Positions 1 through 8,087 of a stretch of 64,000 nucleotides of DNA are shown here, one piece after another (within the stretch, counting starts at the first letter, position 1; every line of letters begins with the position of its first letter). The notes under the pieces are model-generated. The model was not told the DNA's origin and searched no databases. It saw only the letters and a list, made by a program, of their open reading frames with translations. This stretch comes from Leucobacter chromiireducens subsp. chromiireducens (GTDB lineage Bacteria; Actinomycetota; Actinomycetes; Actinomycetales; Microbacteriaceae): positions 620,001 to 684,000 of the forward strand of contig NZ_QYAD01000001.1 of assembly GCF_016758255.1 (NCBI RefSeq). Direction: 5' to 3'. Made by a program: the position numbers and the translations under genes.

Positions 1-785
1 ACGTCGTCGAAGAGGCGGCATCTGCTGGCCTCGGCGACGTACTCATCATCACGGGCCGGAACAAGGACAACCTGGTCAACCACTTTGACAGCGTTCCTGA
101 GCTTGAGTACTCGCTTGAGCGCAAGGGCGACGAGGGCAAGCTCGGCAAGGTACACGAGTCGAGCGAGCTCGCCGAGGTGTACTTCCTGCGCCAGGGCCAG
201 CCGCTCGGCCTCGGCCACGCGGTGGGCCGCGCGCGCGGCCACGTCGGCGACGAGTCGTTCGCGGTGCTGCTCGGTGACGACCTCATCGATGCGCGCGATC
301 CGCTGCTCGACCGCATGATCGCTGAGCATGACAGCCGCGAGGCGACCGTCATCGCGCTCATGGAGGTGCCGCAGGAGTCGATCCACCTCTATGGCTGCGC
401 TGCCGTTGAGGCGACCGACGATCCCGATGTAGTGCGCGTCACCGGCCTCGTGGAGAAGCCTGCCGCTTCAGAGGCGCCCTCGAATCTCGCTGTGATCGGC
501 CGCTACGTGCTGCGCCCGGAGATCTTCGACATCCTCGACGAGCTCCCCCCGGGGCGCGGCGGCGAGATCCAGCTCACAGACGCGCTGAACCAGCTCGCCG
601 AGGGCAAGGGTGAGGCACCGGTTTATGGTGTGATCTTCCGCGGTCGTCGCTACGACACGGGCGACCGTGCCGACTGGATCAAGGCAAACGTGCTGCTCGG
701 TGTCGACCACGATGAGCTCGGCGGGGAGATCTCCGACTGGGTGATTGACTTCGCTGAGCAGCTGCGCGCGCGTCGCGAGGGCTAA
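1..785 (+). CDS. galU: UTP-glucose-1-phosphate uridylyltransferase, 3' part
   Basis: The gene enters from the left edge in the frame of base 3, so the N-terminus is missing; about 260 residues are visible. GalU makes UDP-glucose from UTP and glucose-1-phosphate for cell-wall and capsule precursors in the cytoplasm. Seen here are the nucleotide-binding stretch GQPLGLGHAV, the metal-site stretch VLLGDDLIDA, the family segment VIGRYVLRPEIF and the C-terminal DTGDRADWIKANV, in the order expected for bacterial GalU. The missing part would hold the N-terminal G-x-G-T-R nucleotidyltransferase loop. A GNAT gene follows 6 bp downstream and is probably co-transcribed. A glucose-1-phosphate thymidylyltransferase is less likely because of the GalU-type C-terminal motif. 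Confidence 0.93.
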   Translation, partial: VVEEAASAGLGDVLIITGRNKDNLVNHFDSVPELEYSLERKGDEGKLGKVHESSELAEVYFLRQGQPLGLGHAVGRARGHVGDESFAVLLGDDLIDARDPLLDRMIAEHDSREATVIALMEVPQESIHLYGCAAVEATDDPDVVRVTGLVEKPAASEAPSNLAVIGRYVLRPEIFDILDELPPGRGGEIQLTDALNQLAEGKGEAPVYGVIFRGRRYDTGDRADWIKANVLLGVDHDELGGEISDWVIDFAEQLRARREG

Positions 786-791
786 GAACCC

Positions 792-1400
792 GTGCCGCTC
801 GGCCAGGCGATTCCAGACCCGGGGCTGCTCAGCGTCGGGCGCGTGGGGTTGCGTGTCGTCCGAGCGGCCGACGCCGCCACGCTGCAGCGGCTCCTGCGCG
901 AGAATCGCGAGTGGCTGCAGCCGTGGGAGGCGACGCACCCGAGCGGGCGCAGCATTGTGCCCGGTTCCGTGCCGATGCGCCCCACAATTCGTCTGCAGCG
1001 CCGGCAGCTGCGGGCGGGCAGCGGCGTACCGTTCGTCGTGCTGTACGACGGTGCGGTCGTCGGGCAGCTGAGTATCTCCGAGCTGAGCGGTGGTGCGCTG
1101 CAGTCCTCCCAGATCGGGTACTGGGTGTCGCAGCACGTCGCCGGTCGGGGTATCACTCCTGCCGCGGTTGCCCTCGCGATGGACTACATCTTTGGTGAGC
1201 TCGGGCTGCACCGCGTGGAGATCTGCATCCGACCGGAGAACTCCGCGTCGCTCCGCGTCGTGCAGAAGCTGGGGCTGCGGTACGAGGGTCGACGTCAGGA
1301 CTACATCCACATCGACGGCGCCTGGCGCGACCACGAGTGCTTCGTGACGACCCGCGACGAGGGGCCAATGCTCGCCCGCCTGTCGTGGCCGCAGCACTGA
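792..1400 (+). CDS. GNAT family N-acetyltransferase, RimJ-like
   Basis: A 202-residue protein starting at GTG 6 bp after galU. GNAT enzymes move an acetyl group from acetyl-CoA to an amine. The acetyl-CoA loop appears as VAGRGITPAA at about residues 117-126, followed by the strand and helix LHRVEICIRPEN and SASLRVVQKLGL. The ending GAWRDHECF is typical of the RimJ/RimL branch that acetylates protein N-termini. The tight spacing to galU suggests one transcript. The substrate cannot be told from sequence; RimJ-type alpha-N-acetylation of a ribosomal or other protein is the family precedent, and small-molecule acetylation is possible. Confidence 0.88.
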   Translation: MPLGQAIPDPGLLSVGRVGLRVVRAADAATLQRLLRENREWLQPWEATHPSGRSIVPGSVPMRPTIRLQRRQLRAGSGVPFVVLYDGAVVGQLSISELSGGALQSSQIGYWVSQHVAGRGITPAAVALAMDYIFGELGLHRVEICIRPENSASLRVVQKLGLRYEGRRQDYIHIDGAWRDHECFVTTRDEGPMLARLSWPQH

Positions 1401-1478
1401 GTTCGTACCTGAGTACCGTTCGTGTGGTGAACTCTCCGCGCCGCGGCGCGCCGGGACGCGCCGAACCGGGCGGCACCG

Positions 1479-1484
1479 TACAGT
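1479..1484 (+). promoter_or_regulatory. -10 box of a leaderless-type promoter
   Basis: TACAGT lies 7 nt before the ATG at 1492 and 1 nt before an in-frame ATG at 1486. Transcription would start at or next to 1492, which favours the second ATG. No good -35 box is visible. Confidence 0.5.
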
Positions 1485-1491
1485 AATGCAC

Positions 1492-2547
1492 ATGACTGGC
1501 GGCGTGCTCGGAGGCGGAGTGATCTTCGTGATCGCTGCGCTGCTCTGGGCCGCCGTGCTCGTGCCCGCGTGGGCCCGCCGCCGCGAGTTCCGCGCCGCCG
1601 AGCGGAATGCTTTGCGGCTGCAGCGCACCCTTCGCATCCTCGCGGAGACGAGTGAGGTGCCGCAGGAGGTGCGGCTCGAGGCCACCGCACGCGAGGCCCT
1701 GGCGCACGAGAAGCTGCTCCGCACGGCTCAGCGTCAGCAGGAGGCCGAGCGCGAGGCAGAGCTCGCCGAGGCGCGCGCAGCGTCCGTGCGGGCGGAGATT
1801 CGCGCGCAGCAGATGCAGCGCCGGCAGGCCGCGGCTCAGCGTGCGGCAATGCTGCGCCGCCCGGCCGCTCGCCGCGTGCGTGCGATCGCCGCGCTTGGTG
1901 CCCTGATGGGCTTCCTCGGCGCGCTCGTGGGTATCGGCCTGCTCATCGCGGGAAGCGGCCCCGCGCTACTCGTGTGCGCGCTGCTTGTTGCACTGGCCTC
2001 GTTGGGCGCGCTTGTGCTGCTCGCCCCGGGGCGCGTGCGCGTCGAGCCGATCGCTGCGGAGCACGTGCCTGGTGAGGTCGCGCCCGCGCCCGTGGTTGAG
2101 GCGGAACCGGTCGCGACGGGTGAGACGGACGCGGCCGCCGAGGCGCACGCCGCCGCACAGCGCGCTGCGGCCGAACGCATCACCCGTGCTCGCGCGCTTG
2201 CCCGTGCACGCGCTGAGCGCCCGGCTGCTCAGGTGAACCAGACCGACTCGATCCTGCTCCGTGAGGTGCGCGAGCAGGTGGCCCGCGAGCACGCGCAGCG
2301 CCAGCCGCCCGCCCGCCCGGCAGCTCAGGCTCCCGCGGCTCAGGCTCCTGCGGCTCAGGCCCCTGCGGCTCAGGCCCCTGCTCAGGCCTCCCCGCAGCCC
2401 TCCGCGGGCCGGCCCCAGTCGTCTGCCGCGACAGCTCAGCAGCAGGCCGCTCAGAGCCGCCTGCGCGGTATGGGCGTCGTGGGCGACACGAGCGAGGGGA
2501 TGCCCGATCTCGACGCGGTGCTCCGCCGTCGCCGCAACGCGGGCTGA
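1492..2547 (+). CDS. Coiled-coil membrane protein of unknown function
   Basis: Unrecognised function; about 351 residues from ATG 1492 (an in-frame ATG at 1486 is possible). An N-terminal membrane segment (about residues 5-25) is followed by an Arg/Glu/Ala-rich region (about 35-125) that reads as a coiled coil. A hydrophobic pair then spans about 128-180, and the acidic and Ala/Pro-rich tail contains a short AQAPA tandem repeat. The protein ends in a conserved-looking segment containing GMPDLDAVLRRRR. The arrangement suggests an integral membrane protein with a long cytoplasmic helical hairpin. It lies between a GNAT gene and tRNA-Ala, with its own promoter. Similar proteins are often named large exoproteins in Microbacteriaceae annotation, but nothing here supports secretion. 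Confidence 0.75.
   Translation: MTGGVLGGGVIFVIAALLWAAVLVPAWARRREFRAAERNALRLQRTLRILAETSEVPQEVRLEATAREALAHEKLLRTAQRQQEAEREAELAEARAASVRAEIRAQQMQRRQAAAQRAAMLRRPAARRVRAIAALGALMGFLGALVGIGLLIAGSGPALLVCALLVALASLGALVLLAPGRVRVEPIAAEHVPGEVAPAPVVEAEPVATGETDAAAEAHAAAQRAAAERITRARALARARAERPAAQVNQTDSILLREVREQVAREHAQRQPPARPAAQAPAAQAPAAQAPAAQAPAQASPQPSAGRPQSSAATAQQQAAQSRLRGMGVVGDTSEGMPDLDAVLRRRRNAG
2323..2385 (+). repeat. 15-nt tandem repeat coding AQAPA
   Basis: Units of GCTCAGGCTCCCGCG and close variants start at 2323, 2338, 2353 and 2368 (the last partial). They encode a flexible Ala/Gln/Pro linker in the tail of the 1492 protein. Unit number could vary between strains. Confidence 0.85.
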
Positions 2548-2606
2548 CCCGCACGACACGCTTCGCACGCCTGCTGGGCGATTTTACGTGCGCACCCCGC
2601 GCCTGC

Positions 2607-2612
2607 TAAACT
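2607..2612 (+). promoter_or_regulatory. -10 box of tRNA-Ala
   Basis: TAAACT lies 12 nt before the first base of the tRNA, a spacing that gives a short 5' leader removed by RNase P. The -35 region is weak. Confidence 0.45.
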
Positions 2613-2624
2613 CGATCGCTGTAA

Positions 2625-2700
2625 GGGTCTGTGGCGCAGTTGGTAGCGCGTCTCGTTCGCAATGAGAAGGTCAGGGGTTCGATTCCCCTCAGATCCACCA
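2625..2700 (+). tRNA. tRNA-Ala (anticodon CGC)
   Basis: The cloverleaf folds fully. Acceptor GGGTCTG pairs with CAGATCC (one G-U), the D stem is GCGC/GCGC, and the anticodon stem TCTCG/TGAGA closes the loop TTCGCAA with CGC at the anticodon. The T arm is AGGGG/CCCCT around TTCGATT. The 3' CCA is encoded, unlike in the other two tRNAs of the window. Confidence 0.97.
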
Positions 2701-2701
2701 C

Positions 2702-2738
2702 AGGAGGCCTCGCGTTTGCGGGGCCTCCTTCGGTTTTC
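2702..2738 (+). terminator. Terminator after tRNA-Ala
   Basis: The arms AGGAGGCC and GGCCTCCT flank a short loop and are followed by TCGGTTTTC. It begins two bases after the tRNA. Confidence 0.8.
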
Positions 2739-2773
2739 AGGGCCCGGTGAACGAGGGTGCCCCGTGCGGCGAT

Positions 2774-2779
2774 TACACT
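2774..2779 (+). promoter_or_regulatory. -10 box of a leaderless-type promoter
   Basis: TACACT lies 6 nt before GTG 2786. This supports 2786 as the lysE-type start rather than the upstream GTG at 2747 or the one at 2780. Confidence 0.5.
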
Positions 2780-2785
2780 GTGAAA

Positions 2786-3406
2786 GTGGCCCCCGCACTC
2801 TGGATCTCCCTGCTCACCGCGACGATCGTGATCAGCCTGACCCCTGGGGCCGGCGCGATCAACACGATGTCGAATGCGCTCACCGTTGGGTGGCGTCGCT
2901 CGGTGTGGGGTGTGATCGGCCAGCAGCTCGCGCTCCTCGTGCACATCCTCATCGTTGCCGCTGGCGTCGGGGTACTCGTCGCGAGCACGCCCGCCCTACT
3001 CACTGGCATCCGCTGGGCCGGTGCCGCGTACCTCGTGTACCTCGGTGTGCGTCTGATCGTCGCGAAACCCGAGCCCGAGGAAGACCCTGAGCGCACCGTC
3101 AACACCGGCCGCTGGGAACTGCTGCGCCGTGGATTCTGGGTGAACCTGCTCAACCCGAAGGCGGTCGTCTTCTTCCTGGCGTTCATTCCGCAGTTCATTC
3201 GGGCAGACCAGCCGCTGCTGCCGCAGTACCTCGTGCTCATCGCCACGGTGATGGGCGTCGACGTTGTGGTGATGTGGGGCTTCTTCGCGGGTGCCGCGAA
3301 GCCGTTCCGCCGCTATGCGTCGACCCCACGCGGGCAGCGTACGCTCAACACCGTGTTCGGCTCGCTCTTCATCGCGGTGGCCGGCCTGCTCCTCTTCGTC
3401 CACTGA
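2786..3406 (+). CDS. LysE/RhtB family amino-acid exporter
   Basis: About 206 residues and five to six hydrophobic segments, the usual size for the LysE/RhtB superfamily, which exports amino acids or related solutes using the proton gradient. The N-terminal signature LTPGAGAINTMSNAL corresponds to the family's TPGP region. The central WVNLLNPKAVVFFLAFIPQF is also a hallmark, with the conserved NPK and FxPQF. The GTG at 2786 was chosen because TACACT lies 6 nt upstream. The gene is followed 10 bp later by a MocR-type regulator. LysE-type exporters are often next to their regulators, so the pair may handle one amino acid. The substrate is unknown. Confidence 0.9.
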   Translation: MAPALWISLLTATIVISLTPGAGAINTMSNALTVGWRRSVWGVIGQQLALLVHILIVAAGVGVLVASTPALLTGIRWAGAAYLVYLGVRLIVAKPEPEEDPERTVNTGRWELLRRGFWVNLLNPKAVVFFLAFIPQFIRADQPLLPQYLVLIATVMGVDVVVMWGFFAGAAKPFRRYASTPRGQRTLNTVFGSLFIAVAGLLLFVH

Positions 3407-3416
3407 TCGCCGCAGC

Positions 3417-4868
3417 ATGGACGTCTTCCCGCAGCTGAGCGTGGACCGGGGGATCCCGATCCCGATCGCAGAGCAGCTCACCGCGCGCATTCGGGAGGCC
3501 GTGCTGGCGGGGAGCATCGCGCCCGGGGAAGCGCTCCCTGCAAGCCGTGCCCTTGCGAGCGCGATCGGGGTGTCCCGCACCGTCGTCGTGTCGGCCTACG
3601 AACAGCTCGTGGGCGAGGGATTTCTCGAGAGCCGGCAGGGAGCGGGAACCCGCGTGGTGCCCGAGCTGCCCCGCTGGGGTGAATGGGAACGCCGTGGGGC
3701 CGATCCCGAGCAGGGGAGTGTTTCGAACGGGCCAGCGAGCTCGGGATCGATCGATCTGCGCCCCGGCCGACCCCACGTTGCGGCAGCGCCCCCGCGAGAA
3801 TTCGTGCGCGCGATGCAGGAGGCGGCGCGGCAGCCGTGGCACTCTGACGCACCGGACTCGAGCGGGATCCCCGCGCTGCGTGACGCCCTTGCAGCACACA
3901 CGCGTCGATCGCGCGGGATCGCCTGCGCCGCGGCGGACGTCAGCGTGACGAGCGGCACCTCGGAGGCCTTGCTGCTGCTCGCGCTCGCGCTGCGTGCCGT
4001 GCACGGCCGTGCGCCGCGCATCGCGGTGGAGGATCCGGGATACGCGGAGGGCATCCGCGCGTTCGAGCGCGCTGGGGCGGAGATTGTGCGCGTGCCGGTC
4101 GGCGCCGACGGGGCAACCGCCCACGACCTCCGGGCGCTGAGCGCCGGGCAGCCCCTCGACGCGGTGCTCCTCACACCGAGCCACCAGTTTCCCCTCGGCG
4201 GGCGCATCCCAGCGGCAGAGCGGCTCGGCATTCTCGAGTGGGCGCGTGCAAGCGAGACGCTGATCATCGAGGACGACTACGACAGTGAGTTTCGGCACGC
4301 GGGCGCGCTGCTGCCCGCGCTCGGATCGCTCGCCCCGGGCGTCGCGACGATCACCACGCTGAACAAAGTGCTCTCGCCGTCCATCCGCTGCGCGGCGATC
4401 GTGCTCGTGGCAGAGAGCGCGGCGAGCGTCGCGTTGCAGACGGAGCTGCGTGCCGTGCGCGAAGATGTTGGGCCGCCGCTTCCCCTGATCCAGCAGAGCG
4501 GGCTCGCCACATTCCTCGAGAGCGGCGGATTTCGGCGTGAGCTCGCGCGCACGCGTCGCGAGTACGGGCACCGACGCGGGCTGCTGCTCGAGCGGCTGAG
4601 CGAGCTCGGGATCCCGGTGAGCGGCGCCGACGGCGGGCTCCACGTCGTCGTACCGCTCGAAGACCAGGACGGCGACGCGGTGGTGCAGGAACTTGCCGCG
4701 CAGGGTGTGCTCGTCGATCGTGTGGGCAACTACCGTGCGCGCCTCACGAAGACGCAGCAGGACGCGCTCATCATCGGCTACGGTGCTGAGCCCGCGACCC
4801 GGCTGCTGCGCGGCATTGACGTCGTCGCGGCAGCACTCGCCGCACACAACAGTGCCCCGCGCCGCTGA
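3417..4868 (+). CDS. MocR/PdxR-type regulator (GntR-aminotransferase fusion)
   Basis: A 483-residue protein from ATG 3417; an upstream extension would overlap lysE and is not needed. Residues 1-75 are a GntR winged helix (SRALASAIGVSRTVVVSAYE). Residues about 115-480 are a fold-type I aminotransferase domain. The PLP-site motif EDDYDSEF is at about 285-292, and the likely Schiff-base lysine is Lys317 in TLNKVLSPSIR. MocR regulators sense PLP, GABA, ectoine-type or other amino compounds and control neighbouring genes. Here the 10-bp spacing to the LysE exporter suggests that it controls, and is co-transcribed with, that exporter. Enzymatic transamination is unlikely to be its main role. Confidence 0.92.
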   Translation: MDVFPQLSVDRGIPIPIAEQLTARIREAVLAGSIAPGEALPASRALASAIGVSRTVVVSAYEQLVGEGFLESRQGAGTRVVPELPRWGEWERRGADPEQGSVSNGPASSGSIDLRPGRPHVAAAPPREFVRAMQEAARQPWHSDAPDSSGIPALRDALAAHTRRSRGIACAAADVSVTSGTSEALLLLALALRAVHGRAPRIAVEDPGYAEGIRAFERAGAEIVRVPVGADGATAHDLRALSAGQPLDAVLLTPSHQFPLGGRIPAAERLGILEWARASETLIIEDDYDSEFRHAGALLPALGSLAPGVATITTLNKVLSPSIRCAAIVLVAESAASVALQTELRAVREDVGPPLPLIQQSGLATFLESGGFRRELARTRREYGHRRGLLLERLSELGIPVSGADGGLHVVVPLEDQDGDAVVQELAAQGVLVDRVGNYRARLTKTQQDALIIGYGAEPATRLLRGIDVVAAALAAHNSAPRR

Positions 4869-4882
4869 GCGACACGGGGCAC
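4852..4882 (+). terminator. Hairpin spanning the mocR stop codon
   Basis: GTGCCCCG (4852-4859) pairs with CGGGGCAC (4875-4882), bracketing the stop at 4866-4868. No T run follows, so termination is uncertain. It separates the gene from the convergent tRNA-Lys. Confidence 0.4.
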
Positions 4883-4892
4883 CATCACGCAG

Positions 4893-4965
4893 TAGGCCCC
4901 GCCGGGCTCGAACCGGCGACCCGCGGATTAAAAGTCCGATGCTCTACCAACTGAGCTAGAGGCCC
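4893..4965 (-). tRNA. tRNA-Lys (anticodon TTT)
   Basis: Reads on the minus strand as GGGCCTC acceptor, D arm GCTC..GAGC, anticodon loop CTTTTAA with TTT, T arm GCCGG/CCGGC around TTCGAGC, and the 3' acceptor GGGGCCT. The top pair of the anticodon stem is a mismatch, a small oddity. CCA is not encoded. Confidence 0.96.
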
Positions 4966-5079
4966 CTACTCGTTCTAATCTATCGTGTTTTTCCGTGCGC
5001 CCGATCCACGCGCGGCGCGGCCGCGCGGCGTAGACTCGCCAGGTCCGATGCTGGCCCGCGCGAGCGGGCGATCCGAATC

Positions 5080-5085
5080 AAGGAG
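5080..5085 (+). promoter_or_regulatory. Ribosome binding site deciding the 5090 start
   Basis: AAGGAG sits 4 nt before GTG 5090. A -10-like TAGACT lies about 55 nt further upstream, so this transcript has a short leader. The longer reading frame from 4985 lacks such a site. Confidence 0.55.
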
Positions 5086-5089
5086 ATGC

Positions 5090-5719
5090 GTGAGCCGAGA
5101 ACACCTGCGACCCGTGCTGCAACCGAGCATGTCGTTCGACTGGATCATCGGTTCGGACGAGGCCGGCGCAGCGCACCGGCTCGCGCAGGAAACCTCGTGG
5201 GCATTGCTCGACCGTGTGCGCCGCGGCACCGATCCCGCCGTGGTCGACCGTGTCGTGGGGCTTGCCTCCGGTGAGGGCCTGCACGACATCGCAGAACTCT
5301 GGGCCGGGCAGAGCGCGCACTCGCTCGCCGGGGTGCTCTGGCGGCTCTACCTGCTGCGTCGGGTGGTTGACGCTGATCCCGAGGCGGCCGCCGACCTGTT
5401 TCGACGCGGCTCTGAGGTGTCCGTGACCATCGACCCGATCGTGGCTGGCGCGCAGGAGCCGGTCACGCCGCTGTCGATCGTTGCGCTGTGCGACACGATC
5501 CTCCGCGGTGCGTTCGTGGGCGACCTCGGGGCGGCACTCGAGCGCGCGGCGAGCTACTGCCGCGTCATGGCGCTCGGCGCGGCCGACCTTGCCGACGCGC
5601 GGGACGCGCACGACGATGCGCACGCGGGCGAGCTCACCACGCGCGCGCTGCGCTACTCGACCCTCAGCCAGGAGCTGCACGCTGGCGCGCGCCGCTGGCG
5701 AGACGGAACGCTCGCGTGA
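5090..5719 (+). CDS. Conserved actinobacterial protein of unknown function
   Basis: About 209 residues from GTG 5090. It is a soluble, mostly helical protein without membrane segments or recognisable catalytic motifs. Conserved-looking stretches are SFDWIIGSDEAGAAHRLAQE, LAGVLWRLYLLRRVV and the ending LRYSTLSQELHAGARRWRDG. From memory, proteins of this size and pattern in Microbacteriaceae sometimes carry the label RNA polymerase subunit beta; nothing in this sequence resembles RpoB, so that name should not be used. It is monocistronic: tRNA-Lys lies upstream on the other strand and a gene-free stretch follows. Confidence 0.7.
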   Translation: MSREHLRPVLQPSMSFDWIIGSDEAGAAHRLAQETSWALLDRVRRGTDPAVVDRVVGLASGEGLHDIAELWAGQSAHSLAGVLWRLYLLRRVVDADPEAAADLFRRGSEVSVTIDPIVAGAQEPVTPLSIVALCDTILRGAFVGDLGAALERAASYCRVMALGAADLADARDAHDDAHAGELTTRALRYSTLSQELHAGARRWRDGTLA

Positions 5720-5930
5720 CCGGGCCGCCGTGCGGGCCGCGAATCGCGCGGGCCACACACCCCTGCCGCTCCGAAAGGGCCTGAGGTACACTAGTGTCGC
5801 CGGGCCGCAGTAACCCCGGGCTCCAATTTTTGCCGCTTCGAGCGGCCTTCCGCCGAGAGGCGTTTCTGCGGTTCGGTTTCTTTCTGCCCGGGGGCAGATT
5901 CCCGGTCGGGCCGAGCTCGGCAACCCGGCG
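5720..5930. other. Gene-free stretch with promoter-like box and several hairpins
   Basis: No convincing gene. On the plus strand a TACACT box (5787-5792) is followed by several inverted repeats: GCCGCT-TCG-AGCGGC preceded by a T run, TGCCCGGGGGCA, and GCCGAGCTCGGC. The layout resembles a short structured RNA or a 5' leader that lost its gene. It runs head-on into the 3' end of the APC permease, so it could also be an antisense transcript or a compound terminator region. Confidence 0.4.
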
Positions 5931-7907
5931 CTAGCCGACGTGCACCCACGGGCGATGCCGCGGATCTGGTGCAGCCTCGCGCAGCACCTCGCGCGTCATC
6001 GGGGCGACCTCGCCGTCACCGAAGAAGAGGAAACGGGCGAGCTGGGCGAAGGGGTTCCCCTCGGTCCAGCGGAAGTAGATGTGCGGCGTGCAGCCGATCG
6101 CGTCCTGCAGATGGAGCGCCACCGCCGCGATCGCATTGGGCACCGAGCTGGATTCCACCGCGAATACGCGGATGCCGTGCCTCTCGATGCCGCGCACGAG
6201 CAGCTCACCCTCGAAGTCCGAGCTGTCGGTCACGGTCACTTCGATGAAGAGCGGGGCGGCGTCATTCAGGCCGTGCGCAATGCGTGCGTGCGCGAGCTTC
6301 TCGGCGTAGCGCTCTGGGCTGAGATCGTTTGGCTCGTGCGCAATCAAGTGCACCGTCTGTCCGGCGGCAATAAAGCTGGCAGCCGTGGGATCAAGATGCA
6401 CCGCGGTGGCGCGCAACTCAGTCGAGCGCGCGACGCGTGAGACGAGGCTCACCACGAGAATGCCGAGGATAAAGCACCCCGCAATCTTGATGCCGTCGGG
6501 GCGCTCGATGATGTTGGCAACGGTCGTGTACGCAAACACGAGGCTGATGATGCCGAAGCCAACAGTGGCGCCGCGTTGGCCGCGAGCTCGGGCCGCGAGC
6601 GTCACCGCGATTGCGGCCGAGGAGATCAGCACGAGGACGCCCGTGGCGTACGCGCCGCCCTGCGCATCGACGCTCGCCTGGAAGATCCACGTGATGAGGA
6701 ACGCGATCGCAGTGAACACGAAGACGAGCGGTCGGGTGGCGCGGGCCCACACAGGCGCCATGCCGTAGTGCGGCAGGTAGCGCGGCACGAGGTTCAGCAG
6801 CCCCGCCAACGCGGATGCGCCGGCGAACCACAGAATGGCGATCGTCACGAGGTCGTAGGCAGTGCCGAAACCCTCGCCGAGCAACTGATGCGCGAGGTAC
6901 GCGAGCGCGCGGCCGTTTGCCGCCCCGCCCGGTTGAAACTCAGCGGCGGGGATGAGCGCAACCGTGGTGATCGACGAGGTGATGAGGAAGCCGCTCATGA
7001 TGAGAGCGGACGTGGTGAGGAGCCGGCGTGCGCCGCGGATCCGGCCGGTGGGCTGCTCCTCGGTGTCGCTCGCGTCCCCGCGAATCTGAGGCATCACCGC
7101 GACCCCGGTCTCGAACCCGGACAGGCCGAGCGCGAGCTTAGGGAAGACGACGAGTGCGATCCCAATCACAAAGATGGGGTTGCCGTGCTGCGTGGTGAGC
7201 ACGCTCCACCAGTCGCCGAGCGGGGCCGGGTGCGCGATGAGCTGTGCGCCGGCGACCGCGATGACCACGAGGTTTGCCGCGAGGAAGAGCCCCACAAGCG
7301 CGGTTGCAACGCGGATCGCCTCACGGAAGCCACGCAGAAAGACGATGCCCAGTCCGCCGAGCAGCGCGAGCGTGATGACAACTTCCTGCCCGCGCAGCGC
7401 CTCCGGGGCAAACGGGTTTTCCACGAGGTGCGCCGTGGCGTCGGCGGCGGAGAGCGTCATGGTGATCATGAAGTCGGTCGCGGCGAAGCCGAGCAACACC
7501 AGCACGGCGAGCTTGCCGCCCCAGCGGGGGAGCAGTCGGGCAAGCATGGCGATCGAGCCGGTGCCGTGCGGGCTCTCCTGGGCGACTCTGCGGTAGACGG
7601 GCAGCGCTCCGGCGACCGTGACAAGCACGAGCACGATCGTGGCAATCGGAGCGATGGCGCCCGCGGCAAGGGCGGCGATGGCGGGCTGATAGCCGAGCGT
7701 GGAGAAGTAGTCGACCCCCGTGAGGCACATGACGCGGAACCAGTGCGCCCGGCGATGCGCGCGTGGACGGCCGTGAGGGCCGGTGTGCTCGCCCGGGGCC
7801 TCGGCGGTCTCGGCGAGCAACCACGTGCGGAGGCCTCGGGGCCGGCGCCGCCCGGGCAGATCCTGCGGCGCGGTCTCGAGAGATGACCTGTTCGCACTAG
7901 TGTTCAC
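5931..7907 (-). CDS. APC superfamily permease with C-terminal cytosolic domain
   Basis: A 658-residue protein starting at GTG 7907. After about 55 hydrophilic residues come roughly twelve membrane segments (about residues 55-470). Early segments include [12 protein letters not shown] and the GALPVYRR loop, and later ones [16 protein letters not shown]. The family is the amino acid-polyamine-organocation superfamily. A C-terminal soluble region of about 180 residues (from about 475) follows; it contains [20 protein letters not shown] and [18 protein letters not shown] and could be a regulatory domain. Amino acids are the default guess for the substrate; potassium is possible because some APC members with large C-terminal domains move ions. 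It is monocistronic and downstream of pstB but separated from it by a long hairpin. Confidence 0.85.
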   Translation of the reverse strand: MNTSANRSSLETAPQDLPGRRRPRGLRTWLLAETAEAPGEHTGPHGRPRAHRRAHWFRVMCLTGVDYFSTLGYQPAIAALAAGAIAPIATIVLVLVTVAGALPVYRRVAQESPHGTGSIAMLARLLPRWGGKLAVLVLLGFAATDFMITMTLSAADATAHLVENPFAPEALRGQEVVITLALLGGLGIVFLRGFREAIRVATALVGLFLAANLVVIAVAGAQLIAHPAPLGDWWSVLTTQHGNPIFVIGIALVVFPKLALGLSGFETGVAVMPQIRGDASDTEEQPTGRIRGARRLLTTSALIMSGFLITSSITTVALIPAAEFQPGGAANGRALAYLAHQLLGEGFGTAYDLVTIAILWFAGASALAGLLNLVPRYLPHYGMAPVWARATRPLVFVFTAIAFLITWIFQASVDAQGGAYATGVLVLISSAAIAVTLAARARGQRGATVGFGIISLVFAYTTVANIIERPDGIKIAGCFILGILVVSLVSRVARSTELRATAVHLDPTAASFIAAGQTVHLIAHEPNDLSPERYAEKLAHARIAHGLNDAAPLFIEVTVTDSSDFEGELLVRGIERHGIRVFAVESSSVPNAIAAVALHLQDAIGCTPHIYFRWTEGNPFAQLARFLFFGDGEVAPMTREVLREAAPDPRHRPWVHVG

Positions 7908-7913
7908 GACGTA

Positions 7914-7919
7914 ACAGTA
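7914..7919 (-). promoter_or_regulatory. -10 box of a leaderless-type promoter
   Basis: TACTGT on the minus strand, 6 nt before the GTG start of the APC permease at 7907. Confidence 0.5.
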
Positions 7920-7994
7920 CGTCCGCGGCGGCAGGGGTGTCTACCGCCGCGGACGCTGAGCGTGGCGCGGTACACACCCCCACGCACAAACACG

Positions 7995-8065
7995 CGATCG
8001 GGGTCACTCTGGCAGGGTGTCGCCGCGCTGAGATGCGCGACACCGTGCCGGAGTGACCCCGATCG
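7995..8065. terminator. 71-nt inverted repeat downstream of pstB
   Basis: The left arm begins CGATCGGGGTCACTC and the right arm ends GAGTGACCCCGATCG. Pairing continues inward for about 27 bp with one G-U and one mismatch, around a loop of about 17 nt. It sits between the pstB stop and the APC permease promoter. No T run follows on either strand, so it may be a bulky terminator, an mRNA 3'-end stabiliser or a protein-binding palindrome. Confidence 0.6.
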
Positions 8066-8087
8066 GGAAGGGGAGGCGGGGAGGGGC

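Noticed and set aside
468..1724. 418-residue open frame on the minus strand across galU and the GNAT gene
   Set aside because: It is the mirror of two well-conserved plus-strand genes; the product is low-complexity Arg/Ala/Gly without domains, as expected in high-GC DNA.
2747..2785. Upstream GTG starts for the LysE exporter
   Set aside because: The 13 extra residues are polar and unlike the family, and a -10 box lies 6 nt before GTG 2786.
5794..5934. 46-codon frame (GTG to TAG) in the structured gap
   Set aside because: Codon choice is poor for this genome, the start is 1 nt after a -10-like box, and the region is rich in hairpins, so RNA structure is more likely than protein.
6576..7886. 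436-residue plus-strand frame inside the APC permease
   Set aside because: Shadow of a clear membrane protein on the other strand; charged low-complexity product.
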